A stretch of DNA of 64,000 bases from Bacteroidota bacterium (GTDB lineage Bacteria; Bacteroidota; Bacteroidia; UKL13-3). The stretch spans positions 1-64,000 of the forward strand of contig JAUXUD010000086.1 of the NCBI GenBank assembly GCA_030680835.1, written 5' to 3'. Made by a program: the position numbers and the translations under genes. Of the stretch, positions 33,160 through 42,277 are shown one piece after another (within the stretch, counting starts at the first letter, position 1; each line of letters begins with the position of its first letter). A model generated the notes under the pieces. That model had not been told where the DNA came from, searched no databases, and worked only from the letters and a program-made list of their open reading frames with translations.

Positions 33160-34437
33160 TTACTTTTTATTAAGCCCTTTTAAAACAGCATTCATATCAA
33201 CTTTTACATACCGCATTGTGGTTCCAGGTTTTATTTGGCCTGCCATACTCATAACCCCTACAAATGGAATATCCGGGTTATTGGCGTGCTTGGTAATGAA
33301 TGATTGTCTTAGTCTTCGTGAAGACATAAACATCCATTTAGGTCCGGAAAGTACCACATTTCCCTTATCCATGGAAGAAAGGTCATTGTTTTTTCTTATC
33401 TGAACCTCCGCATCAATCCCAGCTAATTTACAGAGCATTTTGAAATTCTCATTAAAATTTTGGGAATGCATGATAGGTGTGCTAAAATTATATGATTTTA
33501 AAAGTTTATAGAGTTTTGCTGAGCAGGGCGGGCCAGAGGAAATTCCGGTTTTCTCTCTATTTATGTCAAAATACATTCCCTCTTTTTCTTCAACCAAATT
33601 TGTTTTATTTATTTTTTTTAAATCAATATAACTTACTCCGGTCTGTATTAAAATAAAGGCTATATCCTGCGTAGTTTTTAGGTGACGGCTTTTGGGTTTA
33701 TAATTGAACAATTTCTTTTCTTCTTCGTCAGTTAAAGAAACGATATCAGTTTTATTTGATTCGGGAGCATATTTAATTTTCCGGTAATCCCCATTGGTAT
33801 GTAATCTTTTTTCCTCAGCCCATGACATCAGGGTTTTTAGAATTTGCAAATTTTTTGATATGGTGTTTCTTAGCATCGGCGTTGCTTCCCCATCAATAAG
33901 ATACTTTCCCTTTTGTCCCATCATCCATTGTATCCAATTCCTGCCAAATTCAAGGTTAATATCTGAAAACCGCAATTTAATACCCCGATCCGCCTCATAC
34001 CGTTTAATTAAGCTACAACAAGTTTCGTATTTTTTTAGTGTATTGCTGGCGTACTCATGTTTCATTTCTTCTTTAAATAAATCGAAGAATTGTTCAAAAT
34101 CTATAATTTCTGATTTGGGTTTTCTTTTCTCTAAAACCCTGTTTTGCTGATTATTTAAAATATCCACCATAGAAAACCTTGCTTTCAATGTTTCTATGGA
34201 AAAAAGCTTTTCTTTGATAAGTTCTTCATATATTTCAGTTACAACTGATTCTGCGTTTTTCAGAAATTCATTTCCGGCAATATCATTTTTTATCTTTTGC
34301 CTTTTTTTATCCCAATTTTTCGGGTTTATAGCATAATTTAATAAAATCCGGCACCGGTCACCGGGAAAGGAAAATACCATCTGAATCTTTGTTTTTTCAA
34401 TGGCTCTGGGCTGATTTAAGAAAAAGGAACAACTCAT
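33160..34437 (-). CDS. int: Tyrosine recombinase (integrase), CTnDOT-like, 425 aa
   Basis: The ATG at 34437 (MSCSFFLNQPRAIEKTK) is preferred since it begins with the usual arm-binding domain. A SAM-like core-binding domain follows (SNTLKKYETCCSLIKRYEADRG). In the catalytic domain, IQTGVSYIDLKKI has Ser where most tyrosine recombinases have the first catalytic Arg, as reported for IntDOT. MSSRRLRQSFITKHA and MRYVKVD (nucleophile Tyr) are present; the GH pair is MAGQ. It sits 222 bp from the tRNA 3' fragment, which defines the right end of the element. Confidence 0.85.
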   Translation of the reverse strand: MSCSFFLNQPRAIEKTKIQMVFSFPGDRCRILLNYAINPKNWDKKRQKIKNDIAGNEFLKNAESVVTEIYEELIKEKLFSIETLKARFSMVDILNNQQNRVLEKRKPKSEIIDFEQFFDLFKEEMKHEYASNTLKKYETCCSLIKRYEADRGIKLRFSDINLEFGRNWIQWMMGQKGKYLIDGEATPMLRNTISKNLQILKTLMSWAEEKRLHTNGDYRKIKYAPESNKTDIVSLTDEEEKKLFNYKPKSRHLKTTQDIAFILIQTGVSYIDLKKINKTNLVEEKEGMYFDINREKTGISSGPPCSAKLYKLLKSYNFSTPIMHSQNFNENFKMLCKLAGIDAEVQIRKNNDLSSMDKGNVVLSGPKWMFMSSRRLRQSFITKHANNPDIPFVGVMSMAGQIKPGTTMRYVKVDMNAVLKGLNKK

Positions 34438-34658
34438 AAAAATAGGATTTATAATTTGCGAACATACTGCGAACAAAATTTAATGTTCATTTTATAAAAG
34501 GGTTGAATCCTTTTATAAACGCGAACATTTATGCGAACAAAGATATGTTTTTTATGGATATCTTGGTATTTTTTTGTTTTTTACGTACATTAAGGCATCC
34601 TTCCTAACAGCTTGAAAATTAACATAATAATTTGATTTATAATTGATTGCAAGTAATT

Positions 34659-34681
34659 AGGTTCAAGTCCTGCCCCGAGTA
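34659..34681 (+). other. tRNA 3'-end fragment, probable attachment site of the island
   Basis: GGTTCAAGTCCTGCCCCGAG carries the T-loop consensus GTTCAAGTC, the 3' T-stem CCTGC, and the acceptor 3' strand CCCGAGT plus discriminator A. The matching 5' half of a tRNA (acceptor, D arm, anticodon) is absent upstream, and the 5' side of the T stem no longer pairs. So only the 3' duplicated end is here. The intact tRNA should be at the other end of the element, left of position 1. Confidence 0.6.
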
Positions 34682-34683
34682 CG

Positions 34684-34711
34684 AAAAGACTGCAATTGCG
34701 GTCTTTTTTTT
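34684..34711 (+). terminator. tRNA terminator hairpin with T run
   Basis: AAAAGACTGC pairs with GCGGTCTTTT (one G-U) around AATT, followed by eight T. It fits the terminator of the tRNA whose 3' end precedes it, and marks resumed host sequence. Confidence 0.7.
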
Positions 34712-34819
34712 GCATTTCCACTACCCCTATTCCTCACTCCTTTTTTACTTTTACCATCTATCAAAATTTGGATATTGATATCTTTTTTATAATTTAGTTT
34801 CTTAAAACAAAACATAATT

Positions 34820-35260
34820 ATGGAAAACATTCACATTAACATGATGGCAGTAATTGTTGCTGTTGTTGTAAATTTTGTACTGGGTTATATCTGGTACACC
34901 CCTCTGTTTGGGAAAGCCTGGGGTACGGAAATGGGTTATAAAATGGATGAAAAACCACCCGGATCTGAATTGGCCAAAGGGATGATTTTTATGGTAATCG
35001 GCAATTTTTTGATGGCTTATGTGTTTGCACATAACATCGCTGTTTGGGACCCAACCACATGGGGACAGCCTGCATCTACCGAATCTCCTGCCATGAATGC
35101 TTGTATGGCGGCTTTTTTTACCTGGCTGGGTTTTTATTTTCCCGGTGACTTGGGTTCAACAGCATGGGAACGCAAATCCTGGAAATTATTTGGGATCAAT
35201 ACCGGTTACCATTTTGCTTCGCTCCTGGTAGTTGCCATGATTCTGGTTTATATGAAATAA
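34820..35260 (+). CDS. DUF1761 membrane protein, 146 aa
   Basis: Four transmembrane helices (about residues 8-28, 52-73, 93-112, 122-143), with the family markers GYIWYTPLFGKAWG near the N-terminus and GINTGYHF near the C-terminus. The N-terminal NFVLGYIWYTPLFGKAW motif is characteristic of DUF1761. Function of the family is unknown. First gene of the host chromosome side, separated from the tRNA fragment by 140 bp. Confidence 0.8.
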   Translation: MENIHINMMAVIVAVVVNFVLGYIWYTPLFGKAWGTEMGYKMDEKPPGSELAKGMIFMVIGNFLMAYVFAHNIAVWDPTTWGQPASTESPAMNACMAAFFTWLGFYFPGDLGSTAWERKSWKLFGINTGYHFASLLVVAMILVYMK

Positions 35261-35328
35261 TAATTTGAATAATTGTAAAGATCCGATGCATTGGGATACG
35301 TGATTAAACGAAAACCGCGATTCATATG

Positions 35329-35354
35329 GAGACGCGATGAATCGCGTCTCTACA
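35329..35354. repeat. REP-like hairpin (GAGACGCGAT family)
   Basis: GAGACGCGAT (35329-35338) and ATCGCGTCTC (35341-35350) are exact inverse copies, followed by TACA. The same design (GC stem, short loop with AT, CTAC tail) recurs at 56103 and 63905. Confidence 0.7.
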
Positions 35355-35392
35355 AGCGTTTCCGTCCGCGTTTGTGAATTGGGTCTTTACAA

Positions 35393-37996
35393 TTATTTTT
35401 TCAACATTTGTTTGATTTCATTCAATTTCAATAAAGCTTCAATCGGAGATAGGGTATTTAAATCCAGATGCTCCAATTGTTCCCGGATGGTTTGCATTAA
35501 TGGGTCGTCCATTTGAAACATGCTTAACTGAATCGGACTCACCTTAACTTTTCCAACATCAGTACCGGCCATATTTTCACGGTTTTTTTCCAGCTCTTTT
35601 AACAGTTCATCTGAACGCAATAAAACAGTTTTGGGAATGCCTGCCATTCTTGCAACATGAATTCCAAAACTATGCTCGCTCCCACCCTCTTTTAACTTAC
35701 GCAAAAAGATTACTTTTTTATCCTGCTCTTTTACGTTTACATGAAAATTTTTAATGCCGTTTCCGGGTTGTTCGAGTTCATTTAACTCATGGTAATGCGT
35801 GGCAAATAATGTTTTGGGTTTATACGGATGCTTGTTTAAATATTCGCTGATGGCCCATGCTAAAGAGATGCCATCATAGGTGGAAGTTCCCCTTCCGATT
35901 TCATCCAGTAAAATCAGACTGTTGGGCGAAAGGTTATTGAGAATACTGGCAGTTTCAGTCATCTCCACCATAAAAGTACTTTCGCCGGATGATAGGTTAT
36001 CACTGGCTCCTACCCTTGTGAATATTTTATCAACCAGTGCTAATTTGGCATAGGATGCAGGTACAAAACTACCTATTTGAGCCATCAAAACACATAAAGC
36101 CGTTTGCCTTAATACAGCAGACTTACCCGACATATTCGGACCTGTTAAAATAATCATTTGCTGTGTGTCGCGGTCCAGGTAAATATCATTGGCAATATAG
36201 GGTTCACCCAATGGCAGTTGTTTTTCAATTACCGGGTGACGTGCATCTTTTAAAATGAGTTCCACCCCTTCATGCAATTCGGGTTTGCAGTAATGGTTGT
36301 TTTCTGCTAACTGTGCAAAGGAAAATAAACAATCAATCCGGGCTATAATTTGCGCATTGGTTTGGATAGGAATCACATAATCAACCAGGGCAGTTACCAG
36401 TTCATTATAAAGCCGTTCTTCGATGACCGAAATTTTTTCCTCGGCTCCCAATATCTGGTCTTCATAGTGTTTTAATTCTTCAGTTATATAGCGTTCGGCA
36501 TTGGTTAAAGTTTGCTTGCGCATCCAGTCGGCAGGCACTTTTTCTTTATGAACATGGGTTACTTCCAGATAATAACCAAACACATTGTTATAGGCAATTT
36601 TTAAACTGGGAATTCCGGTGCGCTCCTGCTCTTTTTTTTGCAGTTCAAGTAAATAGTCCTTGCCGCCGTAAGCAATTTTTCTGAGCGCATCCAAAGGGGC
36701 ATCTACACCATCTTTTATCACGTTTCCCCTGTTGGCTGTGAGGGGTGGATCTGTTGTTAATTCTTTGTCTAATTTTTCGGTAACCCAATTGCAGGGATTG
36801 AGCTGATCCGATAATTTATGAAGCAAATCATTCGGTGATTGGTTCAGCAATAACTTTATCGGCTCAATGAGTTTCAAAGAACGGTTGAGTTGCTGCAATT
36901 CCCTGGGACCAATTCTGCGCATGGCCAGTTTGGATATGAGTCGCTCCAAATCACCTACCTGTTTAAGCACATCAATCATGCTTTTGCGTAATACACTTGC
37001 ATGTTTGGCTTCATCCACAATGGTCAGACGTTCGTTAATTAAAACCAAATCTTTAAGTGGCATCACCAACCAGCGCTTGAGTAAACGGGCACCCATGGGA
37101 GTAACCGTACAATCAATTACCTGAATAAGTGAAACCCCATTTTCATTGCCGGATTGTAACAATTCCAGATTGCGTATGGTAAAGCGGTCGAGCCATACGT
37201 ATTTTTCTTCATTGATGCGTGAAATTGCCTGTATATGCCCTACCTGATTGTGGTGCGTTTCGCTCAGGTAATGCATGCAAACGCCCGCTGCAGTAATTGC
37301 CATGGGCATTTCCTGTATGCCAAAACCTTTTAAGGTTTGGGTATTAAAATGCTGTAATAATTTATCATAGGCAAAGTTGTGCTGAAAAATCCATTCGTCT
37401 AAAGTATAGGTATAAAATTTATCTCCAAACTGTTGCTTAAATGCATGCAATTGTTTTTTTGAAACAAGTGTTTCAGAAGGTTTGAAACTTTGCAGAAGTT
37501 TATCAATATAATTTATCGGACCTTCAGTGGTCATAAACTCCCCGGTTGAGATATCCAGAAAAGCAATACCTCCGCGTTCATTATCCAGGAAAACAGCAGC
37601 CAGGTAATTATTACTCCGGTGATCCAGGATTTTATCATTATAACTCACGCCCGGGGTAATCAATTCGGTTACGCCACGCTTTACAATTTTTTTGGTAAGC
37701 TTAGGGTCTTCAAGTTGATCACAAATGGCAACCCTTTGTCCGGCACGTACCAGTTTGGGCAAATAGGTATCGAGTGAATGATGCGGAAAGCCAGCCAGTT
37801 CGATATGAGATGCTGAACCATTGGCGCGCCGGGTAAGAACAATCCCCAGAATCTGAGATGTTTTGATGGCATCCTCTCCAAAGGTTTCGTAAAAATCACC
37901 TACCCGAAACAACAAAATAGCACCTGGATATTTGGTTTTAATATCCAGGTATTGTTTCATCAAAGGGGTTTCGCTGCCATCCACTTTCTTAGCCAT
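35393..37996 (-). CDS. mutS: DNA mismatch repair protein MutS, 867 aa
   Basis: N-terminal mismatch-binding motif GDFYETFGEDA (Phe in GDFYE) and TPLMKQYLDIK. Middle lever/clamp regions follow, then ATPase motifs LTGPNMSGKSAVLRQ, SLILLDEIGRGTSTYDG and FATHYHELNELE. The length is the usual one for MutS. It recognises mispairs and recruits MutL. Alone on this strand, convergent with the DUF1761 gene. The start is preceded by a spacer containing no extra gene. Confidence 0.97.
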   Translation of the reverse strand: MAKKVDGSETPLMKQYLDIKTKYPGAILLFRVGDFYETFGEDAIKTSQILGIVLTRRANGSASHIELAGFPHHSLDTYLPKLVRAGQRVAICDQLEDPKLTKKIVKRGVTELITPGVSYNDKILDHRSNNYLAAVFLDNERGGIAFLDISTGEFMTTEGPINYIDKLLQSFKPSETLVSKKQLHAFKQQFGDKFYTYTLDEWIFQHNFAYDKLLQHFNTQTLKGFGIQEMPMAITAAGVCMHYLSETHHNQVGHIQAISRINEEKYVWLDRFTIRNLELLQSGNENGVSLIQVIDCTVTPMGARLLKRWLVMPLKDLVLINERLTIVDEAKHASVLRKSMIDVLKQVGDLERLISKLAMRRIGPRELQQLNRSLKLIEPIKLLLNQSPNDLLHKLSDQLNPCNWVTEKLDKELTTDPPLTANRGNVIKDGVDAPLDALRKIAYGGKDYLLELQKKEQERTGIPSLKIAYNNVFGYYLEVTHVHKEKVPADWMRKQTLTNAERYITEELKHYEDQILGAEEKISVIEERLYNELVTALVDYVIPIQTNAQIIARIDCLFSFAQLAENNHYCKPELHEGVELILKDARHPVIEKQLPLGEPYIANDIYLDRDTQQMIILTGPNMSGKSAVLRQTALCVLMAQIGSFVPASYAKLALVDKIFTRVGASDNLSSGESTFMVEMTETASILNNLSPNSLILLDEIGRGTSTYDGISLAWAISEYLNKHPYKPKTLFATHYHELNELEQPGNGIKNFHVNVKEQDKKVIFLRKLKEGGSEHSFGIHVARMAGIPKTVLLRSDELLKELEKNRENMAGTDVGKVKVSPIQLSMFQMDDPLMQTIREQLEHLDLNTLSPIEALLKLNEIKQMLKK

Positions 37997-38143
37997 AGCC
38001 GCAAAATATAACTTTTGGCGGAGGATTGTGTTTGTGTTTATAAAATGTGGGAATGTTGGAGCTAGAAATGGGGGTTGAGAGTTGAGAAATGAGATTTTAT
38101 TTTTTCATTCCCATTTCCCATCTCACCTTTCTCAAATCTAGCC

Positions 38144-39055
38144 CTAAGGCCGGGCGTAAAATCCGGTTCCGTTGTATTCGCGTTTTCCCGGGTTATTCAT
38201 GCATGTTTCCGAACAACATCCTTCCATTTCTGTGGCGCATTTTTCGCACATTACAAACTGTTCGTTACAATTTACATTGGCACAATTTAAACTGCGTGGG
38301 GTGGGTTCAGCACACTTTATGCATTTCGAAATTACCGTTGGATTTACATGATTGATAGGTACCGTAACACGTCCGTCGAAAACATATAAAACGCCATCAA
38401 AATCTTTACCACCGGTTTCTTTTGCATAACCAATAATTCCATCATATAATTGATAAACATCTTTGAAGCCATGCTCCAATAAATACGCTGAGGCTTTTTC
38501 ACATTTGATGCCACCGGTGCAATAGGTCACTACTTTTTTGTTTTTATAAGGCTCCAGTTCCTGCAATTTTGAAGGAAATTCCCGGAAAGTTTCCATATCC
38601 AGAGTGATGGCATTTTTAAATTTACCCATGCGGGTTTCATAATTCGAACGCACATCAATCACAACAACATCTTCATGGTCTTTCATAGCCTCAAATTCAT
38701 TGCCATGCAAGTGTTTTCCGGTTCTGCGGATGGGATTTACATGCTTTAATCCCGAATACACTATTTCCTTCTTGAGGCGTACGTGCATGCGGTTAAATGC
38801 CTTTTCATCAAATATATCTATTTTAAAACTGATCTCTTCAAAACGCGGATCTGATTTCAAATCGTCCATATAAATATTGCACTGTTGCGGAGTGCCACAT
38901 ATCGTACCGTTAATACCTTCTCTTGCTATATAAATCCTGCCTGTTATACCCAATTGTTTACAATATTTTAAATGCTGAACCACAAAGTCTTCCGCATCGC
39001 AAACCGGTGTATAAAAGTAAAATGCCAGTACCCAAAATTTCGAATTCTTTTTCAT
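38144..39055 (-). CDS. trhO: tRNA uridine(34) hydroxylase TrhO (rhodanese-related), 303 aa
   Basis: ATG 39055 (MKKNSKFWVLAFYFYTPVCD) is preferred to the more upstream one. The protein has the UPF0176/YceA layout: an N-terminal acylphosphatase-like part (YIAREGINGTICGTPQQC), then a rhodanese domain with VVIDVRSNYET and the catalytic-type CTGGIKCEKAS, then a C-terminal zinc-ribbon region rich in Cys (CIKCAEPTPRSLNCANVNC). TrhO hydroxylates U34 of certain tRNAs using prephenate-independent chemistry. Confidence 0.9.
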   Translation of the reverse strand: MKKNSKFWVLAFYFYTPVCDAEDFVVQHLKYCKQLGITGRIYIAREGINGTICGTPQQCNIYMDDLKSDPRFEEISFKIDIFDEKAFNRMHVRLKKEIVYSGLKHVNPIRRTGKHLHGNEFEAMKDHEDVVVIDVRSNYETRMGKFKNAITLDMETFREFPSKLQELEPYKNKKVVTYCTGGIKCEKASAYLLEHGFKDVYQLYDGIIGYAKETGGKDFDGVLYVFDGRVTVPINHVNPTVISKCIKCAEPTPRSLNCANVNCNEQFVMCEKCATEMEGCCSETCMNNPGKREYNGTGFYARP

Positions 39056-39182
39056 ATAAGCCGCAAATTTAAGCAATCTGATTCGTTACGAATAATTTTT
39101 ACCGCTAAATATTCCTTATTTACCTCAATTTTATCGTTCATGTGAATCTTGTTATTACCTTTCCATCGAAATTTAAATCACC

Positions 39183-39785
39183 ATGAAAATGAAAATACGA
39201 TTATTTGCTTTATCCCTTTTTGTAAGCTCAATACTATTTGCCCAACAAAATACCGAGCTGGCTTTTTCAAAAAGTTATTCGTTTGAATATGAAACACAAT
39301 ATACCAAAGCCATTGCTGTTTTACTCGATCTCAATATCGATACCTATCAGATTAATTTAAGATTGGGTTGGCTCAATTACCTGAATAAGGATTATATAAA
39401 ATCAGAATCCTATTATAAAAAAGCAGTGGCCATTGAACCGGCATCGGTTGAAGCCCGTTTTGGTCATGTTTTACCTTTATCGGCTTTGGGTAACTGGAAT
39501 TCTGTTTTAAATGTTTATCTGGAAATTATAAAATATGACCCCAATAATTCGATTGCCAATTACAGGATCGCAAGCATTTATTATAGCCGCAAAGAATATG
39601 GCAACGCTTCCACTTACGTAAACCGGGTTTTAAGGTTATATCCCTTCGACTATGACAGCAATTTGTTGTATGGGAAAATATTACTGGCACAAGGAAAAAA
39701 TATGGATGCCAAAAAATATTTGGGAAAGGCACTTGAATACAATCCACAGTCGGATGAAGTAAAAGCTGAGTTAAAAAAATTATAA
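39183..39785 (+). CDS. TPR-repeat periplasmic protein, 200 aa
   Basis: Signal peptide MKMKIRLFALSLFVSSILFA followed by QQN. Then TPR units such as YTKAIAVLLDLN, YIKSESYYKKAVAIEPAS, SILNVYLEIIKYDPNNS-like and MDAKKYLGKALEYNPQS. TPR repeats serve protein-protein contact. It directly abuts the hybrid kinase gene (0-bp gap), so it is likely a periplasmic partner or sensor of that kinase. Confidence 0.7.
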   Translation: MKMKIRLFALSLFVSSILFAQQNTELAFSKSYSFEYETQYTKAIAVLLDLNIDTYQINLRLGWLNYLNKDYIKSESYYKKAVAIEPASVEARFGHVLPLSALGNWNSVLNVYLEIIKYDPNNSIANYRIASIYYSRKEYGNASTYVNRVLRLYPFDYDSNLLYGKILLAQGKNMDAKKYLGKALEYNPQSDEVKAELKKL

Positions 39786-42020
39786 ATGAATTTTAAAATA
39801 AATACCAAATTTATTATTCTGATTAGTTCAATAATCAGTATTTTATTGGTTTCATTTATTGCCCTGAATGCCAACCGGTATATCATGCGTATGTCTGAAA
39901 ACAATTCGGAGATATACAGTGCATACCGCATTTCAGAGCTGATGAAATCGTTTAAAAACAATATTGGTATTTTAGAAAGTAAACAAAGAGGATACATCGT
40001 AACAGGAAATGCCAAGTTTTTAGAAGAATACCGCCTGTGTGAATCTGAAACAAAAACCTATCTGAAAAGTATGGAAAAATATTTTTCAGGGAAACCCGAA
40101 GAAGAAGCATTTTACAAGTTAAAAGAACTTACCTATAAAAAACTTACTGAAGGAAAGAACCTCAATACCGGAAGCGGTTTATTTTCCACAGAAAATGCTT
40201 CAGGAGGCAGCGGCTTGAACATCATGACTGAAATTTTTGAAACCGTTGATGAAATTAATCTGAGTCTGAGTAAAACAACAAAAGTACTGTTAGACAACAG
40301 CATTGGTTATGTAAGCGTTACCCGGTACTGGAGTTTTCTTGCGGTTGCATTTGGAATACTTGTGGTATTAACTGCATTGATTGTTTTGTTAAGAGATTTA
40401 AGGATCAGAAACAAACTTGCAGACGAATTACACCTTGCCAAATTACATGCAGAAGACAATGCCATGATGAAGGAACAGTTTATGGCAAACATGAGTCATG
40501 AAATACGCACCCCTATGAATGCGATACTGGGTTTTTCGAACCTGCTCCAGAAAACCAACTTAAATCCTGCTCAGGCAGAATATCTGACCGCAATTAAAAC
40601 CAGTGGGTTCAACTTACTAAACATTATCAACGATATTCTTGATTTCTCAAAAATTGAAGCCGGTAAATTAAATATCGAAAAAATCTCTTTCAATATTCTC
40701 AGTCTGCTGGATTCATTGAAATTTATGTTTATGGAAAGGGCCCGGGAAAAGCAAATTGATTTTGAAATTGTGATTGACAAAAACATGCCTGCTTTTATTT
40801 TTGGTGATCCTACCCGCCTTACCCAGATATTGGTAAACCTGATCAGTAATGCAATAAAATTTACAAAAAAAGGATCTGTAAAAGTTTGCTGTGAAGTGAA
40901 AAACATTGAGCACGATACCGTTCAGTTGGTGTTCAGGGTAAAAGATACCGGAATCGGAATTCCTGCTGATAAAATAGGCCCTGTTTTTGAACGGTTCAAT
41001 CAGGGCAATGCAGAAACAACACGCTTGTTTGGGGGTACAGGCCTGGGACTTTCCATTGTTAAAAGTCTTGTTGAAATTTTGAATGGTGACATTGCAGTTC
41101 ATAGCAAAAAGGATATTGGGTCTGAATTTATCGTTACCCTGAGTTTCCCGATTTCCTATGATGACAAATACGGGGTAGTTTCTCCATCAGAAACACGGCT
41201 CGTTCCATTTACCCACAAATCATTTCGCGTTTTAATTGCCGAAGACAATACATTAAACCAGAAACTGACGGGCAATTATTGTAAAGCCTTCGGGCTTGAA
41301 CCGGATATTGCAGAAAATGGTCTGGTAGCCCTGGATATGCTTAAAAATACACATTACGATCTGGTGCTCATGGATATTCAAATGCCGGTTATGGATGGGT
41401 ATACTGCATCAAAAAAAATAAGGGGAGAGCTGGGCTTAAGCATTCCGGTTATTGCCATGACGGCACATACCATGAAAGAGGAACGGGAAAAATGCCTGAA
41501 CCATGGAATGAACGATTACATATCAAAACCTTTTAAAGAAGCTGAGTTATATAAAATAATTCATAAATATTTGGGAGAACAAGATGTTCAAAATATTAAA
41601 AATAAAAATGCAGAATTTGCTGAACCGGAAGCATCTGAAAAAATAATGCTGACTAAAAATAAAACCGGGGTGGTTGACCTGAATGAATTGTATACCATGG
41701 CCAGGGGCAGAAATATTTTTATTAAAGAAATCATTGATATTTTTTTAGGACAAACCCCAAAGGATCTTTCCGAAATGGAGAATGCCATGCTTACGGAGGA
41801 TTATAAAACAATACAGATTTTGGCACACAGAATGCGTACATCGGTTGGATTTATTGGAATGAAACAACTGTTGCCGGCATTGGGCAAAATAGAAGAACTG
41901 GCTGCTGAACATGTAAATATGGACAATATAACACAACTGTTTTACCCGGTAAAAATTGATTGCCTGCTGGCAATTATTGAATTAAAAGAATTGGCCTCTA
42001 AAATAGAAATTGAAAAATGA
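39786..42020 (+). CDS. Hybrid histidine kinase (CHASE3-like, HK, REC, HPt), 744 aa
   Basis: Transmembrane helix at about residues 9-27, a CHASE3-like periplasmic helical domain (to ~180), second TM (~183-203), HisKA with H238 in MSHEIRTPMNAILGFSNLL, HATPase with NLISNAIKFTKKG and GGTGLGLSIV, then a REC domain with D530 (LVLMDIQMPVMDG) and an HPt domain with the phospho-His in ILAHRMRTSVGFIG. A complete phosphorelay on one chain. Ends by overlapping the PqqD-like gene by 4 bp (ATGA), so it is in the same operon. Confidence 0.9.
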   Translation: MNFKINTKFIILISSIISILLVSFIALNANRYIMRMSENNSEIYSAYRISELMKSFKNNIGILESKQRGYIVTGNAKFLEEYRLCESETKTYLKSMEKYFSGKPEEEAFYKLKELTYKKLTEGKNLNTGSGLFSTENASGGSGLNIMTEIFETVDEINLSLSKTTKVLLDNSIGYVSVTRYWSFLAVAFGILVVLTALIVLLRDLRIRNKLADELHLAKLHAEDNAMMKEQFMANMSHEIRTPMNAILGFSNLLQKTNLNPAQAEYLTAIKTSGFNLLNIINDILDFSKIEAGKLNIEKISFNILSLLDSLKFMFMERAREKQIDFEIVIDKNMPAFIFGDPTRLTQILVNLISNAIKFTKKGSVKVCCEVKNIEHDTVQLVFRVKDTGIGIPADKIGPVFERFNQGNAETTRLFGGTGLGLSIVKSLVEILNGDIAVHSKKDIGSEFIVTLSFPISYDDKYGVVSPSETRLVPFTHKSFRVLIAEDNTLNQKLTGNYCKAFGLEPDIAENGLVALDMLKNTHYDLVLMDIQMPVMDGYTASKKIRGELGLSIPVIAMTAHTMKEEREKCLNHGMNDYISKPFKEAELYKIIHKYLGEQDVQNIKNKNAEFAEPEASEKIMLTKNKTGVVDLNELYTMARGRNIFIKEIIDIFLGQTPKDLSEMENAMLTEDYKTIQILAHRMRTSVGFIGMKQLLPALGKIEELAAEHVNMDNITQLFYPVKIDCLLAIIELKELASKIEIEK

Positions 42021-42277
42021 AAATTAAAAAAAACATAGCATTAAATGATTCCGGATTCATATTCGACCCTTCAACCGGAGATTCATTTAATACAAATCCG
42101 GTGGGACTGGAGATTGTACAGATGTTAAAGCAGGGGAAAAGCCAAAAAGAAATCGGGGCCTTTTTTTTAAAAGAATATTCGGTTGACGAAGCAACTTTTG
42201 AAAAGGATTTTTATGATTTTGTTAATATGCTGAGTAAGCTCAAATTAACAGAAAGAGATGAAAATGAAAAGATATAA
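42017..42277 (+). CDS. PqqD-like protein, 86 aa
   Basis: The layout IKKNIALNDSGFIFDPSTGD, VGLEIVQMLKQGKSQKEIGA and YSVDEATFEKDFYDFVNML is that of PqqD/RRE-type domains (beta strands then winged helix), which bind leader peptides in RiPP pathways. Size is exactly that of stand-alone PqqD. Overlaps the kinase gene by 4 bp and the ATP-grasp gene by 20 bp. No leader/precursor peptide gene is seen around it, so its partner may be a non-ribosomal substrate or a protein elsewhere. Confidence 0.75.
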   Translation: MKIKKNIALNDSGFIFDPSTGDSFNTNPVGLEIVQMLKQGKSQKEIGAFFLKEYSVDEATFEKDFYDFVNMLSKLKLTERDENEKI

